Positions 1-11,375 of a DNA stretch of 13,616 bases are shown piece after piece. How positions within the stretch are numbered: the stretch's first letter is position 1; every line of letters starts with the position of its first letter. The notes beneath the pieces were generated by a model that was not told where the DNA came from, searched no databases, and saw nothing but the letters and a program-made list of their open reading frames with translations. Origin of the DNA: Verrucomicrobiales bacterium (GTDB taxonomy: Bacteria; Verrucomicrobiota; Verrucomicrobiia; Limisphaerales; UBA1100); the NCBI GenBank assembly GCA_003517285.1, contig DPAW01000003.1:1-13616 (forward strand), given 5' to 3'. The position numbers and the translations under genes are program-made.

Positions 1-208
1 GACTTTTACCGGAAGTCCGGTTCGCCTTATCATAGCTGGCTTTGAAAATATAATTAACCCCCAGCCGCTCGCAGGTTTTCCGCAAGGAACGCGCCACTCT
101 CAGACATAATTCCTCGCTTTCAATCACGCAGGGGCCTGCGATGAGAAACAGGGATTTACCGTTGCTGAGCTTCCTCCAAAGTTGCCGGGTCGAAACCGCC
201 ACCCGCAT
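1..208 (-). CDS. kdsA: 3-deoxy-8-phosphooctulonate (Kdo-8-P) synthase, N-terminal fragment cut by window edge
   Basis: This enzyme condenses phosphoenolpyruvate with D-arabinose 5-phosphate to make Kdo-8-phosphate, the precursor of the Kdo sugar of lipopolysaccharide; it is cytoplasmic. Reading the minus strand from the ATG at 208-206 gives 69 codons plus one base before the window ends. The fragment contains FLIAGPCVIESEE (about residues 21-33) and IFKASYDKANRTS (about 54-66). These match the family's first beta strand (IAGPCVIES) and its PEP/phosphate-binding KASFDKANRSS segment. A TAG lies in frame two codons upstream, so this ATG is the earliest ATG start. No Shine-Dalgarno lies at the usual distance. 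The gene is divergent from the operon that starts at 311, with about 100 bp between them and no convincing promoter visible. Roughly three quarters of the protein is missing only because the window stops. The family call is secure from the two motifs. Confidence 0.92.
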   Translation of the reverse strand, partial: MRVAVSTRQLWRKLSNGKSLFLIAGPCVIESEELCLRVARSLRKTCERLGVNYIFKASYDKANRTSGKS

Positions 209-310
209 TCCCTAGCAGTCCACAGCCTAAATGTAAACGCCTGATCATCCCCAAGGATAACTCGACTAAGAGATTGCCCGAAACACGCTGTTCAGCTAAG
301 CTATATTGTT

Positions 311-3049
311 ATGCGAGCTGCCTTGCCCATCTTTTTGGCCCTCACGTTGCACAGCTTCGCAGCGCCAAGTCATTGGGCTTATACTGCGCCTAAGCGCCCC
401 GCTCTGCCCAAGACCGATTCGGACTGGCCGCGCAACCCCATCGATTACTTCATTCTCGCCAAGCAAAAGGAAAACCAACTGGCCCCTTCGCCCACCGCTT
501 CGCCCAGCCAACTCCTGCGACGGGTGCATCTCGATCTGACCGGCCTGCCACCAACGCCTGATGTCGTGGCCCAGTTTCTGGAAAACCCCAGTGATACCGC
601 ATACGAAAAAATTGTCGACGATCTCCTGTACTCAAAACATTACGGCGAACGGTGGGCACGCCCGTGGCTCGACCTCGCCCGATACGCAGATAGCAACGGA
701 TTCCAGGCCGACCAATTACGGGATAGCTGGGCCTATCGCGACTGGGTAATTGATGCGTTCAATAGCGGCATGCCCTTCAATCAATTTGTTATCGAACAAA
801 TCGCCGGCGACCTACTTCCCAATGCCACGCCCAGTCAACGCATCGCCACCGGCTTTCACCGCACGCCCACCTGCAATGTGGAAGCTGGCGTGCATCCCGA
901 GGAAAACCGCGTCAACCAAGTTTTCGACCGCGTCAACACCACCGGCACCGTTTTCCTTGGCACCACCCTCGAATGCGCCCAATGCCACGACCACAAATAC
1001 GATCCTTTCTCCATTAAGGATTACTATTCCCTCTTCGCTTTCTTTAACAATACCCCGCTGGAAGTGAAGCAAACCGGCACCAGCGTGACTTTTGAGTTTT
1101 ACGGCCCCACCATGGACCTCCCCATTTCCACCGAACAACAAAGGGCAATCGACACACTCAACGCCCAGAAGAAACAGCTCGATCAACAACTCGCAAAATT
1201 GAAAGCCGATTCCGCTGCACAACAAGCCAATTGGGAGAAAGCGACACTAACCGCCCTCCAAAACGCGCCCGAATGGAGCGTCCTCGGCATCAAGCAATTC
1301 AGTGCCAGCGGCAATCCCAAGCACGAACTGCAACCCGACGGCAGCGTGGTCGTCACCGGCCCCAACCCTGACAAGAGTACCTATACCCTACGCACCGACA
1401 CAACCCTCCCACAGATCACCGCCATACGACTGGAAGCACTCACTCACCCCTCAATGCATAAAGGCGGACCGGGTCGCAATAAGTCCCCCAAGGAAAACCC
1501 CAATTTCATTGTCAACGAATTCGAACTCAAGGTTGACGGCCAAAAAATTGCATTCGCCAGTGTCACCGCGTCCTTCAGCCAAACGCGCTGGCACGTCAAC
1601 GGCAGCATTGATGGCAACCTCGCCACCGGCTGGGCCATCAATCCCGAATTCGGAGAACCCGCCACTGCCATTTACAAACTGACGAAACCGTTGGCCTTCA
1701 AGCCCGGTGAATCCCTTGAGTTTTCCATCATCCAAACCTACGGCGGTGGCCGCACAATTGGCCGCCCGCGCCTCTCGGCCATGAACGGTGATCCCGGCGC
1801 GATCAATCTTCCAGACAACATCGCTGCCATCCTCAAAAAGACCAAACGCTCCCGGCAGGAGAGCAAACAATTGACCGAATATTTTCAAAAAGAAAATCCG
1901 CAATTGAAAGCCACTGAGACGGAGCTGGCCGCCACCAATAAAAAAATCGCCGCCATCAAACCGCCAACCACCCTCGTGATGGTGGAAGAAGATAAACCGC
2001 GCGAAACCTTCATTATGCAGCGCGGCGAATATCTCAATCCCGGTGCCAAGGTCACTGCCACCACGCCGGAAATTTTACACGGCATGAGCGCCGACCTTCC
2101 ACGCAACCGTCTCGGCTTCGCCAAATGGTTGGTGGCCCCGCAAAATCCGCTGCTGAGCCGAGTCACCGTAAACCGCTGGTGGGCAGAAATCATGGGGCGT
2201 GGCATTGTTTCTACTGAGGAGGATTTTGGCACCCAATCCGAACCCCCAACCCACCCCGCCCTTCTCGACTGGCTATCAGTAGAATTCATCGAACGCGGCT
2301 GGTCCATGCGCCGCATTCATAAACTCATTGTGATGAGCGCCACCTACCGACAATCCTCCCGCGTCACGCCTGCCGCTCAAGCAGCTGATGCCCCCAACAA
2401 ATGGCACGCCCGCGCGCCACGCCTGCGAATGAGCGCAGAGATGGTTCGTGACAATGCCCTGACAATCTCCGGCCTGATAAGCACCAAAATGCATGGCCCG
2501 CCCGTTTACCCGCCCCAACCCGGTGGCATCTGGCGTCACGTGGGTCGGAACGCGCCCAAATATGTGGCGGCCACGGATGAAGATCGTTTCCGCCGCGGCG
2601 TGTATGTCGTATGGAGGCGCGGAGCACCCTATGTGAGCTTCACCAACTTTGATGCCCCGGACCGCGGAGCCTGCGTCGTCCGCCGCCCGCGCACCAACAC
2701 CCCCCTGCAAGCGCTCACCCTTTTGAATGACGAAGCCTATGTGGAAATGGCCATGGCATTCGCGCATCGGATCACCGAAATAAACGGTGCCACCGTGGAT
2801 TCCCGAATTCAATTTGCCTACCGAAGCGCCCTATCCCGTGAAGCTCGGGCTGCAGAAATAAATTACCTCAAACCACTTCTCACCCAACGGCTCGCCTATT
2901 TCCAGAAGAACCCCAAGGCCGCCACCGATCTGGTCAATAACGTCAAAGGCTGGAAAGCCCCTCAAGGCGCGGACCCCGCTGAATTGGCCGCGTGGTTTTA
3001 TCTGGCAAACATTCTACTGAACCTCGACGAAACCATCACCAAAAGCTGA
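311..3049 (+). CDS. Exported DUF1549 (PSCyt2) / DUF1553 (PSD1) protein lacking the N-terminal cytochrome domain
   Basis: This 912-residue protein belongs to the large Planctomycetes/Verrucomicrobia family with PSCyt2 (DUF1549) and PSD1 (DUF1553) domains; no biochemical role is established. Residues 1-18 form a short hydrophobic signal peptide ending near SFAAPS. DUF1549 spans about 44-247 and contains [14 protein letters not shown] and a [11 protein letters not shown] motif (C222, C225, H226), a CxxCH that could bind c-type haem. A Gln/Lys-rich, coiled-coil-like stretch follows at about 280-320. Next comes a beta-rich region (about 330-490) with ITAIRLEAL, a GGPGR loop, [10 protein letters not shown] and TIGRPRLS, which resembles a galactose-binding-like domain. 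DUF1553 spans about 569-885 and includes [13 protein letters not shown] and SATYRQSS. Unlike its paralogue at 6029-9061 it has no PSCyt1 domain, so it carries one CxxCH rather than two. The ATG at 311 has no clear Shine-Dalgarno. The DUF1501 gene begins 1 nt after its stop, so the two are probably co-transcribed. Confidence 0.93.
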   Translation: MRAALPIFLALTLHSFAAPSHWAYTAPKRPALPKTDSDWPRNPIDYFILAKQKENQLAPSPTASPSQLLRRVHLDLTGLPPTPDVVAQFLENPSDTAYEKIVDDLLYSKHYGERWARPWLDLARYADSNGFQADQLRDSWAYRDWVIDAFNSGMPFNQFVIEQIAGDLLPNATPSQRIATGFHRTPTCNVEAGVHPEENRVNQVFDRVNTTGTVFLGTTLECAQCHDHKYDPFSIKDYYSLFAFFNNTPLEVKQTGTSVTFEFYGPTMDLPISTEQQRAIDTLNAQKKQLDQQLAKLKADSAAQQANWEKATLTALQNAPEWSVLGIKQFSASGNPKHELQPDGSVVVTGPNPDKSTYTLRTDTTLPQITAIRLEALTHPSMHKGGPGRNKSPKENPNFIVNEFELKVDGQKIAFASVTASFSQTRWHVNGSIDGNLATGWAINPEFGEPATAIYKLTKPLAFKPGESLEFSIIQTYGGGRTIGRPRLSAMNGDPGAINLPDNIAAILKKTKRSRQESKQLTEYFQKENPQLKATETELAATNKKIAAIKPPTTLVMVEEDKPRETFIMQRGEYLNPGAKVTATTPEILHGMSADLPRNRLGFAKWLVAPQNPLLSRVTVNRWWAEIMGRGIVSTEEDFGTQSEPPTHPALLDWLSVEFIERGWSMRRIHKLIVMSATYRQSSRVTPAAQAADAPNKWHARAPRLRMSAEMVRDNALTISGLISTKMHGPPVYPPQPGGIWRHVGRNAPKYVAATDEDRFRRGVYVVWRRGAPYVSFTNFDAPDRGACVVRRPRTNTPLQALTLLNDEAYVEMAMAFAHRITEINGATVDSRIQFAYRSALSREARAAEINYLKPLLTQRLAYFQKNPKAATDLVNNVKGWKAPQGADPAELAAWFYLANILLNLDETITKS

Positions 3050-3050
3050 C

Positions 3051-4472
3051 ATGAATGCCGCCCAACATTTTTACGCCCGCGAATCACGGCGCGAATTCCT
3101 CAAGTCCAGCGGCCTCGGGATTGGCGGACTGGGCTTGGGTAGTGTCCTGAATCAAAATCTCTTTGCCGATAATGCCGCCACCCGCCGGCCACACTTTCGC
3201 CCGCGCGCCAAGCACGTCATTTACCTCCACATGGTTGGCGCGCCATCACAGCTTGATTTGTTTTCGCACAAACCGGAGCTGACCAAGCGCAACGGCGAGA
3301 AATGCCCGGACCACATGTTCAAAGGCAAACGCCTCGCATTCATCAGGCAACACCCACTACTGCTAGGAAGCCGGTTTAAATTCAACCGACACGGCCAAGG
3401 CGGACTTGCCCTCTGCGAACACCTCCCGCAACTCGGCACAGTGGCCGATGAATTGTGTTTGGTGCAATCAATTCGGACTGAACACTTCAATCACGCCCCG
3501 GCACAACTTTTCATGCACACCGGATTTGGCCGCTTTGGCCGGCCTGGAATTGGTTCATGGATCAATTACGGCCTCGGATCGGAAAACAGCGATCTACCCG
3601 GTTATGTGGTGATGATTACCGGCAGCGTCGCCGGTGCGGGCAACAGCCTCTGGGGTAGCGGCTTTCTACCTACCGTCCACCAGGGCATCGAATTTCGCAG
3701 TAACGGCGACCCGGTTCTTTTCCTCGCTAACCCCAAGGGCATTGACAGAGATGATCGCCGCGAAATTATTGATGGCATCAACTTCCTGAACCGCCAATCG
3801 TTTGATGCCGTCGGTGACCCCGAGATTAATACGCGCATCGTTCAATACGAAATGGCCTTTCGCATGCAGGCCAGCGTGCCGGAATTGATGGATACCTCCA
3901 CCGAATCCGCCGACACTCACACAATGTATGGCACCCAACCCGGCAAACCCAGCTTCGCTAACAATTGCCTACTGGCCCGGCGCCTCGTGGAGCGCGGCGT
4001 TCGTTTTGTGCAACTGTTCGACCAAGGCTGGGATCACCACAGTGGCGTGTTCAACTCCATCCCGCGCAAGGCCAAGCAAATCGATCAGCCCGTGGCCGCC
4101 CTTATCAAGGACCTCAAGCAACGCGGATTGCTGGATGAAACACTCATCATTCTGGGAGCTGAATTCGGCCGCACCCCCATGCTACAAGGTAACAGCAACA
4201 ACGGGGCTGCCGGTAACGTGGGCCGCGATCACCACAAGGAAGGATTTTCCATGATGCTCGCCGGCGGCGGCGTGAAAGGCGGCATCACCTATGGCGACAC
4301 CGATGAGCTAGGATACCAAGCCGTCGATCACCCTGTGCATCTGCATGACATGAACGCCACCATCCTCCACCTACTCGGCATCGATCACGAGAAGTTGACC
4401 TACAAGTACCAAGGCCGGGATTTCCGCCTTACAGACGTCCACGGCCACGTACAGGACGGCATTATCGCCTGA
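3051..4472 (+). CDS. Tat-exported DUF1501 protein (alkaline-phosphatase-like fold)
   Basis: This 473-residue protein is a member of DUF1501, a family with an alkaline phosphatase/sulfatase-like fold whose reaction is unknown. The N-terminus carries a twin-arginine signal, SRREFLK at residues 12-18, followed by a Gly/Leu-rich hydrophobic segment to about residue 34, so it is likely exported folded, perhaps with a bound metal. Family hallmarks are visible: GAPSQLDLF near 63-71, QGWDHHSG around 325-332, AEFGRTP at 370-376 and GRDHHKEGF at 391-399. The tail has [15 protein letters not shown] then [13 protein letters not shown]. The conserved Asp/His residues could be metal ligands by analogy with the clan; that is inference. 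It starts 1 nt after the stop of the DUF1549/DUF1553 gene, the standard gene pairing in these bacteria. Its last 11 bp overlap the convergent Pro/Gly-rich gene. The length is normal for the family and nothing appears truncated. Confidence 0.93.
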   Translation: MNAAQHFYARESRREFLKSSGLGIGGLGLGSVLNQNLFADNAATRRPHFRPRAKHVIYLHMVGAPSQLDLFSHKPELTKRNGEKCPDHMFKGKRLAFIRQHPLLLGSRFKFNRHGQGGLALCEHLPQLGTVADELCLVQSIRTEHFNHAPAQLFMHTGFGRFGRPGIGSWINYGLGSENSDLPGYVVMITGSVAGAGNSLWGSGFLPTVHQGIEFRSNGDPVLFLANPKGIDRDDRREIIDGINFLNRQSFDAVGDPEINTRIVQYEMAFRMQASVPELMDTSTESADTHTMYGTQPGKPSFANNCLLARRLVERGVRFVQLFDQGWDHHSGVFNSIPRKAKQIDQPVAALIKDLKQRGLLDETLIILGAEFGRTPMLQGNSNNGAAGNVGRDHHKEGFSMMLAGGGVKGGITYGDTDELGYQAVDHPVHLHDMNATILHLLGIDHEKLTYKYQGRDFRLTDVHGHVQDGIIA

Positions 4473-5901
4473 TGAAGTTCGGATTCGGCGTCGGCCGCGC
4501 GGAAAAGGAGTTAAACCGCTGGGGACTGTAATAACCACCCATACTGTTAAACGGACGAATTTTTTGTATCTGCATCATTTCACCGCCTTCCTCACCGCCT
4601 GCATCACCGCCCGGATAGCCGCCGTCAGGCCCCTGCCCACCAGGACCTTGACCTCCAGGACCTTGACCTCCACCACCTTGGCCGCCCCCACCGCCCAGTT
4701 GAGGTGTTTGAATACCCAACTGCGCCAGAGAACGAGTGTTTAAATTCAGCGTAAATGTCCGAGTCACAGTGTTGGCAAACTGCGGGTCCTGTTGAAAGAA
4801 CATGACTCCGTGGTCCATTACCACATATTGGATCGGGTGATCGAAAGACATCGCGACCACGTCCAGAACTTGCTTGGCAGTCATCGCCGGAAGGCCTCGG
4901 CTAAGATTCATTACTTTGACCTGCTCGGGATCAAATGCTCCTTGCATTGCAGTAGAAGGAGCAGCCCCGCCACCGGCCCCGGGCATTCCACCAAGGCCTG
5001 GCATACCCATGCCTGGCACACCTCCCATTCCGGGAACACCGCCGAGCCCCGGCACACCGCCCCCCATACCGGGTACGCCTCCTGCACCAGGCACTCCCGG
5101 CAATCCTGGCGCCGCACCTGGCGCTCCATTGTTCACTGGCAACCCAGTAATCGGATCAATAGCTGGTGCCCCGCCAACCGGCCCAGCGCCTCCCCCAACG
5201 GGAAGTCCTGTAACCGGGTCAATCGCCATTCCACCGCCCGGCCCCGCGGGACCGCCACCCCCTCCACCGGGTGCAGGAGTCGGAGCAATAGCCGCCCCAC
5301 CCGGATCGATATAAGGGTTTATAACCAATGAAATCCCGGTTCCCGTGGGATCAAATTTCTTAATCTCATCTTCCAAAGTTTTGAGCACGACGCTCATGTT
5401 CATCCCATCAAAGCCTTTACCATCCTGCCCCATGGGCGGAAGCTTAATTGTTTGAAGTTTCCTCTTGATAACATCACGTGTGCGCACTTGGCTGGCTTCA
5501 CGGGAGGAAAGATCCGGCACCCCGTTATAGTAGGAACGTGCTGTAAAACCGTTGCCGGTGAGTAATTGAATGGCCATCATAGGCGGCATGGGTCCGCGCG
5601 CGGGATCCCAAATGGGAACGCGCTTCACCTGCGGGTTCAAATTCTGTAAGCCTTGAACTTGCTGCCCTCCGACCCCCGGCTCTCCACCGGGAAGACCGCC
5701 TGGTGCCACCATGCCGGGTGCTCCACCAGGAACGCCTCCCGGCACTCCTCCGGGAATTGCCCCTGGAACACCTACTCCTGGAACGGTTCCGGGAATGCCG
5801 GGTACTGCCCCGGGAACACCGGCGATCAGCCATTGCGAAAAACAAGCCGCTGCGGCTGCGAAAATCAGACGATGGGAAAAGACAGGCACTTTTTTCATCA
5901 T
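4462..5901 (-). CDS. Secreted Pro/Gly-rich protein with split secretin-N/STN-like domain and elastin-like VPG repeats
   Basis: This protein of about 479 residues begins with a signal peptide (MMKK, then a hydrophobic Ala-rich core, about 1-28). A VPG/IPG-rich stretch fills about 28-79. A beta-alpha-beta unit at about 146-196 reads LQTIKLPP, then [17 protein letters not shown], then [10 protein letters not shown] Gly/Pro insert (about 199-321) contains two AIDPxTGLPV copies and elastin-like [12 protein letters not shown] repeats. A second unit at about 326-371 reads [11 protein letters not shown], then [12 protein letters not shown], then [13 protein letters not shown]. After [12 protein letters not shown] (about 381-392) comes a Gly/Gln-rich tail. 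From memory, verrucomicrobial proteins of this layout resemble the secretin/TonB short N-terminal (STN) domain; no secretin barrel is present, so pore formation is not implied. The reading frame extends to a TTG at 5928, but the two ATGs at 5901 and 5898 place the signal peptide correctly. The 3' end overlaps the DUF1501 gene by 11 bp. Function is unknown; envelope or surface localisation is inferred. Confidence 0.82.
   Translation of the reverse strand: MMKKVPVFSHRLIFAAAAACFSQWLIAGVPGAVPGIPGTVPGVGVPGAIPGGVPGGVPGGAPGMVAPGGLPGGEPGVGGQQVQGLQNLNPQVKRVPIWDPARGPMPPMMAIQLLTGNGFTARSYYNGVPDLSSREASQVRTRDVIKRKLQTIKLPPMGQDGKGFDGMNMSVVLKTLEDEIKKFDPTGTGISLVINPYIDPGGAAIAPTPAPGGGGGGPAGPGGGMAIDPVTGLPVGGGAGPVGGAPAIDPITGLPVNNGAPGAAPGLPGVPGAGGVPGMGGGVPGLGGVPGMGGVPGMGMPGLGGMPGAGGGAAPSTAMQGAFDPEQVKVMNLSRGLPAMTAKQVLDVVAMSFDHPIQYVVMDHGVMFFQQDPQFANTVTRTFTLNLNTRSLAQLGIQTPQLGGGGGQGGGGQGPGGQGPGGQGPDGGYPGGDAGGEEGGEMMQIQKIRPFNSMGGYYSPQRFNSFSARPTPNPNFIRR
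4582..4698 (-). repeat. Gly/Gln-rich C-terminal low-complexity tract
   Basis: Inside the Pro/Gly-rich gene this tract encodes poly-Gly/Gln followed by three tandem GGQGP-type units and an acidic Gly-rich stretch. At DNA level it shows a near-identical short repeat, ggaccttgacctcca, on the plus strand around 4641-4672. It is probably a flexible linker before the conserved C-terminal end, and a likely site of repeat-number variation between strains. Confidence 0.7.
4963..5106 (-). repeat. Elastin-like VPG(M/L)GG repeat tract
   Basis: About 48 codons of the Pro/Gly-rich gene encode irregular tandem units of [18 protein letters not shown] and LPGVPGAGG type. The V-P-G-x-G pattern resembles tropoelastin-type beta-turn repeats rather than collagen, because Gly is not at every third position. 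The plus strand of this tract reads as a spurious Pro-rich open frame, since CCN and GGN codons are complementary. Confidence 0.75.
5134..5226 (-). repeat. Duplicated AIDPxTGLPV decapeptide
   Basis: Positions 5197-5226 encode [10 protein letters not shown] and 5134-5163 encode [10 protein letters not shown], separated by 11 Gly/Pro/Ala-rich residues. The DNA of the two copies differs at several third positions, so the duplication is not recent or is kept at protein level. Both lie in the insert between the two halves of the STN-like domain. Confidence 0.75.
5665..5820 (-). repeat. N-terminal VPG/IPG/APG repeat tract
   Basis: Directly after the signal peptide of the Pro/Gly-rich protein, about 50 codons encode short xPG units (VPG, IPG, APG, LPG, EPG), including one VPGVGVPG elastin-like unit. 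This would be the first exposed segment of the mature protein. Confidence 0.72.
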
Positions 5902-5974
5902 GGTTAAATCTAGCACGTTATATACCAAGGCGATAGGGGCAAACGTGTGTTCCTCTCCTTCGCACAGCTTTAAT

Positions 5975-6004
5975 TTGACCTAATTTACCCAAAAAGTCTA
6001 TGCT
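5975..6004 (+). promoter_or_regulatory. Candidate sigma70-type promoter for the 6029-11894 operon
   Basis: TTGACC at 5975-5980 (5 of 6 to the -35 consensus) and TATGCT at 5999-6004 (4 of 6 to the -10) are separated by 18 bp. Transcription would begin near 6011, giving a leader of about 18 nt that still contains the Shine-Dalgarno before the ATG at 6029. It lies in the only sizeable intergenic gap between the divergent Pro/Gly-rich gene and this operon. The call rests on position and consensus only. Confidence 0.5.
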
Positions 6005-6013
6005 TTTTGCCTG

Positions 6014-6020
6014 AAAGAGG
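6014..6020 (+). promoter_or_regulatory. Shine-Dalgarno site that fixes the start at 6029
   Basis: AAAGAGG lies 8 nt before the ATG at 6029. It overlaps the alternative in-frame GTG at 6020-6022, so initiation at that GTG is unlikely. It is the clearest ribosome binding site in the window; the other plus-strand genes show none of comparable quality. Confidence 0.7.
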
Positions 6021-6028
6021 TGTTCGCC

Positions 6029-9057
<3,029 letters not shown>

Positions 9058-9061
<4 letters not shown>

Positions 9062-10533
9062 TCATGTACCCCGCTCAAGCTCAAATCCAACAAACACGCC
9101 GCGACTTCCTAGCCACCAGTGCCAGCGGGCTTGGTGGCGCCGCCTTGGCCTCCCTCTTGGTTGAAGACGGCTTGCTCGCCAAGGAATTTGCCAATCCTCT
9201 TGCGCCGCGCAAGCCACACTTTGAACCCACAGCCAAGGCTTGCATTAATATTTTCATGGCCGGAGCCCCCTCGCATCTGGATCTCTTTGACCCCAAACCG
9301 GAGTTAAACAAACGTGACGGCCAGTCGCTCCCCACGGAGATTCTGGACAAGGCGCGGTTTGCATTCATTAAGCCGGACACCGCCAAGCTCATGGGCTCCC
9401 AACGCACCTTCAAGGCACACGGCCAGTCCGGTTTGGAGTTCAGTGATTTCCTACCCCACCTCGGTTCAGTAGCTGATGACCTGCTCATGGTCCGCTCCAT
9501 GCATTCGGATGAATTCAATCATCACCCCGGCCAACTCCTAATGCAGTGCGGCGTGTCTCGTTTCGGCATGCCCACGGCCGGTTCATGGATCAATTACGGC
9601 TTGGGCAGTGAATCCGAAAATCTCCCAGGCTACGTGGTGCTCACCGCCGGCCGCGGCTCCAGCGGAGGCGCAACCCTCTGGCAAAGTGGGTTTCTCCCCA
9701 GTTCGTACGCCGGTGTGTTGTTTCGCTCAAAGGGCGAGCCAGTGCTTAATCTTTCCAATCCCAAGGGTCTCCCACCCGAACTTCAACGCGCCGGACTCAA
9801 CACCCTGAACGCCGTCAACCAAGGGCGTTTTGAAAAAATCCACGACCCCGAAATCGCCAGCCGCATTGCCAGCTATGAATTGGCCAGCCGCATGCAAACG
9901 GCCGCCCCGGAATTGATCGATCTCTCCAGGGAAAAAGCCTCCACCCTCAAGGTGTACGGCGTGGATCGGCCCGATCCCGGCGGAGGCGGACGCGGTAAAT
10001 TTGGTGACACCCATCAAGATTTTGCCCGCAACTGCCTGCTCGCTAGGCGCATGGTTGAACGCGGCGTACGTTACATCAATATTGTCTATGCTTCCTGGGA
10101 TCACCACAGCAAGCTGGACGGGGAATTGAAATACAACTCCAGTGTGGTCGATCAACCCATCGCCGCGCTCATTCGCGATTTGAAAGAACGCGGTCTGCTC
10201 GACAGCACGCTCGTGCAATGGTCTTCGGAATTCGGCCGCACACCGCTCGGGGAGAACCGCGGTGGAAATAAGAATGCCACCGGGCGCGATCATCATCCGT
10301 TCTGTTTCTCCATGGTCATGGCAGGCGGCGGTTTGAAAGGCGGCCAAGTATACGGCAAAACCGATGAGATCGGCTGGAGCATCGCTGAAAACCCAGTGCA
10401 CCCTAATGATCTTCAAGCCACTCTCCTCCATTGCTTTGGCTTGAACCATAAGAAGCTCACCTACCGCTTCCAGGGCCGCGACTTCCGGCTCACGGATGTC
10501 GCCGGTCGCGTGATGAAAGACTGGCTCGCCTAA
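9058..10533 (+). CDS. Tat-exported DUF1501 protein, second paralogue
   Basis: This 491-residue DUF1501 protein is the partner of the PSCyt protein just upstream and a paralogue of the one at 3051-4472. The ATG at 9058 overlaps the upstream stop (ATGA); an in-frame ATG at 9064 would shorten it by two residues. TRRDFLA (13-19) followed by a Gly/Ala/Leu segment is a twin-arginine signal. Shared hallmarks are GAPSHLDLF (69-77), WDHHS (347-351), SEFGRTP (390-396), GRDHH (409-413) and a closing [15 protein letters not shown]. Compared with its paralogue it has a short Gly-rich insert, DPGGGGRGKFGD, in the middle (about 306-317). The alkaline-phosphatase-like fold suggests a metal-dependent hydrolase, but no reaction is known. 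It is the second gene of a four-gene operon; its TAA overlaps the next ATG by one base (TAATG). Confidence 0.93.
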
Positions 10534-11372
10534 TGGAAGTCTTCCTCAACGGCGAATGGATTCCTGAGGAGCAGGCGCAGGTATCCGCCTTCGACCGCGG
10601 CTTTCTTTACGGCGATGGAGTGTTTGAAACGATTCGCATTTATCAAGGGCATCCCTTCCTACTCGAACGCCACCTTGGCCGACTGGCCCACGGCTTGAGC
10701 GGGCTCCATATCGAGGACCCCTTTTCCTTTGATGAATGGACTGACCATTGCCGTGAATTAATCACACGCAACAAGGTCTCCGACGGAATCCTCCGCCTTT
10801 ACATCACGCGTGGAACCGGCAAGCGCGGCTACAGCTCCATGGGCTGCAGTTCACCCACCGTGCTCATTTCACCACATGACGCCCCCCCTGTGGCTGATCC
10901 GAAAACACGCGTGGACATTATTACCGCAGCAGGAATTCTCAGTGACCACGATCCGCTTTCCACGTTCAAGACCGCCAACAAACTAGTCAATATCATTGCC
11001 ATGCGGGAAGCTGAACGAGCCGAGGTCCACGATGCGCTGCTATTGAACCGCAACGGTCACGCCACCGAGACCGCTGCTAGTAACATTTTTGCCGTAGCGG
11101 AAAATGTCCTACGAACACCGCCCCTTGCCAGCGGCTGCCTTGGCGGTATAACCCGCGGGTTTGTCTTGGAGCTAGCCGCCGAACTCGGTATTCGCACTGC
11201 TCAATGTGATCTGCCTCACGAGGAACTCAGGTTAGCTGACGGATTGTTCCTCACAAATAGCGTTCGTGAAATACAACCAATCGGCACTTTGGACGGCCAC
11301 CTAATCAAGCAATCACCACTCACCTTAAAACTCCAAGAAACCTACCACGAGCGCGTCCAATCTGCCCTTTAA
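10533..11372 (+). CDS. PLP-dependent class IV aminotransferase (aminodeoxychorismate lyase / branched-chain or D-amino acid aminotransferase-like)
   Basis: This 279-residue cytoplasmic enzyme belongs to PLP fold-type IV, which includes PabC, IlvE and D-alanine aminotransferase. The family start is clear: VFLNGEWIP, then SAFDRGFLYGDGVFETIR (18-35). RLYITRGTGKRGY (88-100) resembles the PabC-type RGSGGRGY. The catalytic Lys is probably K146 in STFKTANKLVN, and HATETAASNIF (176-186) supplies the conserved Glu and phosphate-cup residues. PPLASGCLGGITRGFVLEL (196-214) is the last family block. The subfamily cannot be settled by eye: the RGTGKRGY motif and length favour PabC, the KTANKLVN and GHATETAASN segments fit D-amino acid or branched-chain enzymes equally well, and no pabA or pabB is adjacent. 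The start is coupled to the upstream DUF1501 stop by TAATG, which places a metabolic enzyme in an operon of exported proteins. I see no defect in the motifs. Confidence 0.85.
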   Translation: MEVFLNGEWIPEEQAQVSAFDRGFLYGDGVFETIRIYQGHPFLLERHLGRLAHGLSGLHIEDPFSFDEWTDHCRELITRNKVSDGILRLYITRGTGKRGYSSMGCSSPTVLISPHDAPPVADPKTRVDIITAAGILSDHDPLSTFKTANKLVNIIAMREAERAEVHDALLLNRNGHATETAASNIFAVAENVLRTPPLASGCLGGITRGFVLELAAELGIRTAQCDLPHEELRLADGLFLTNSVREIQPIGTLDGHLIKQSPLTLKLQETYHERVQSAL

Positions 11373-11375
11373 ACC

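Noticed and set aside
8..21. Inverted repeat accgga-ag-tccggt
   Set aside because: It lies inside the kdsA coding sequence with a 2-nt loop and no T-run; it is explained by the codons of the conserved NRTSGK segment.
274..307. TTGCCC and TATATT as a promoter for the gene at 311
   Set aside because: The spacer would be 22 bp, and the -10 ends 3 nt before the ATG, so transcription would start inside the gene.
812..1225. Minus-strand open frame of 137 codons within the first PSD1 gene, and similar long antisense frames inside the other genes
   Set aside because: They sit wholly inside well-supported genes, show no family motif, and arise from the GC-biased third positions of the opposite strand.
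4874..5314. Open plus-strand frame of 146 codons encoding a Pro-rich protein opposite the Gly/Pro-rich gene
   Set aside because: CCN and GGN codons are complementary, so a Gly/Pro repeat gene automatically opens a Pro/Gly frame on the other strand. The minus-strand product has a signal peptide and recognisable conserved blocks; the plus-strand product has neither.
5912..5928. TTG start at 5928 for the Pro/Gly-rich protein
   Set aside because: It adds nine residues ahead of the MMKK signal peptide, has no Shine-Dalgarno, and the region around it (GGTATATAAC) looks more like untranslated leader or a -10 element.
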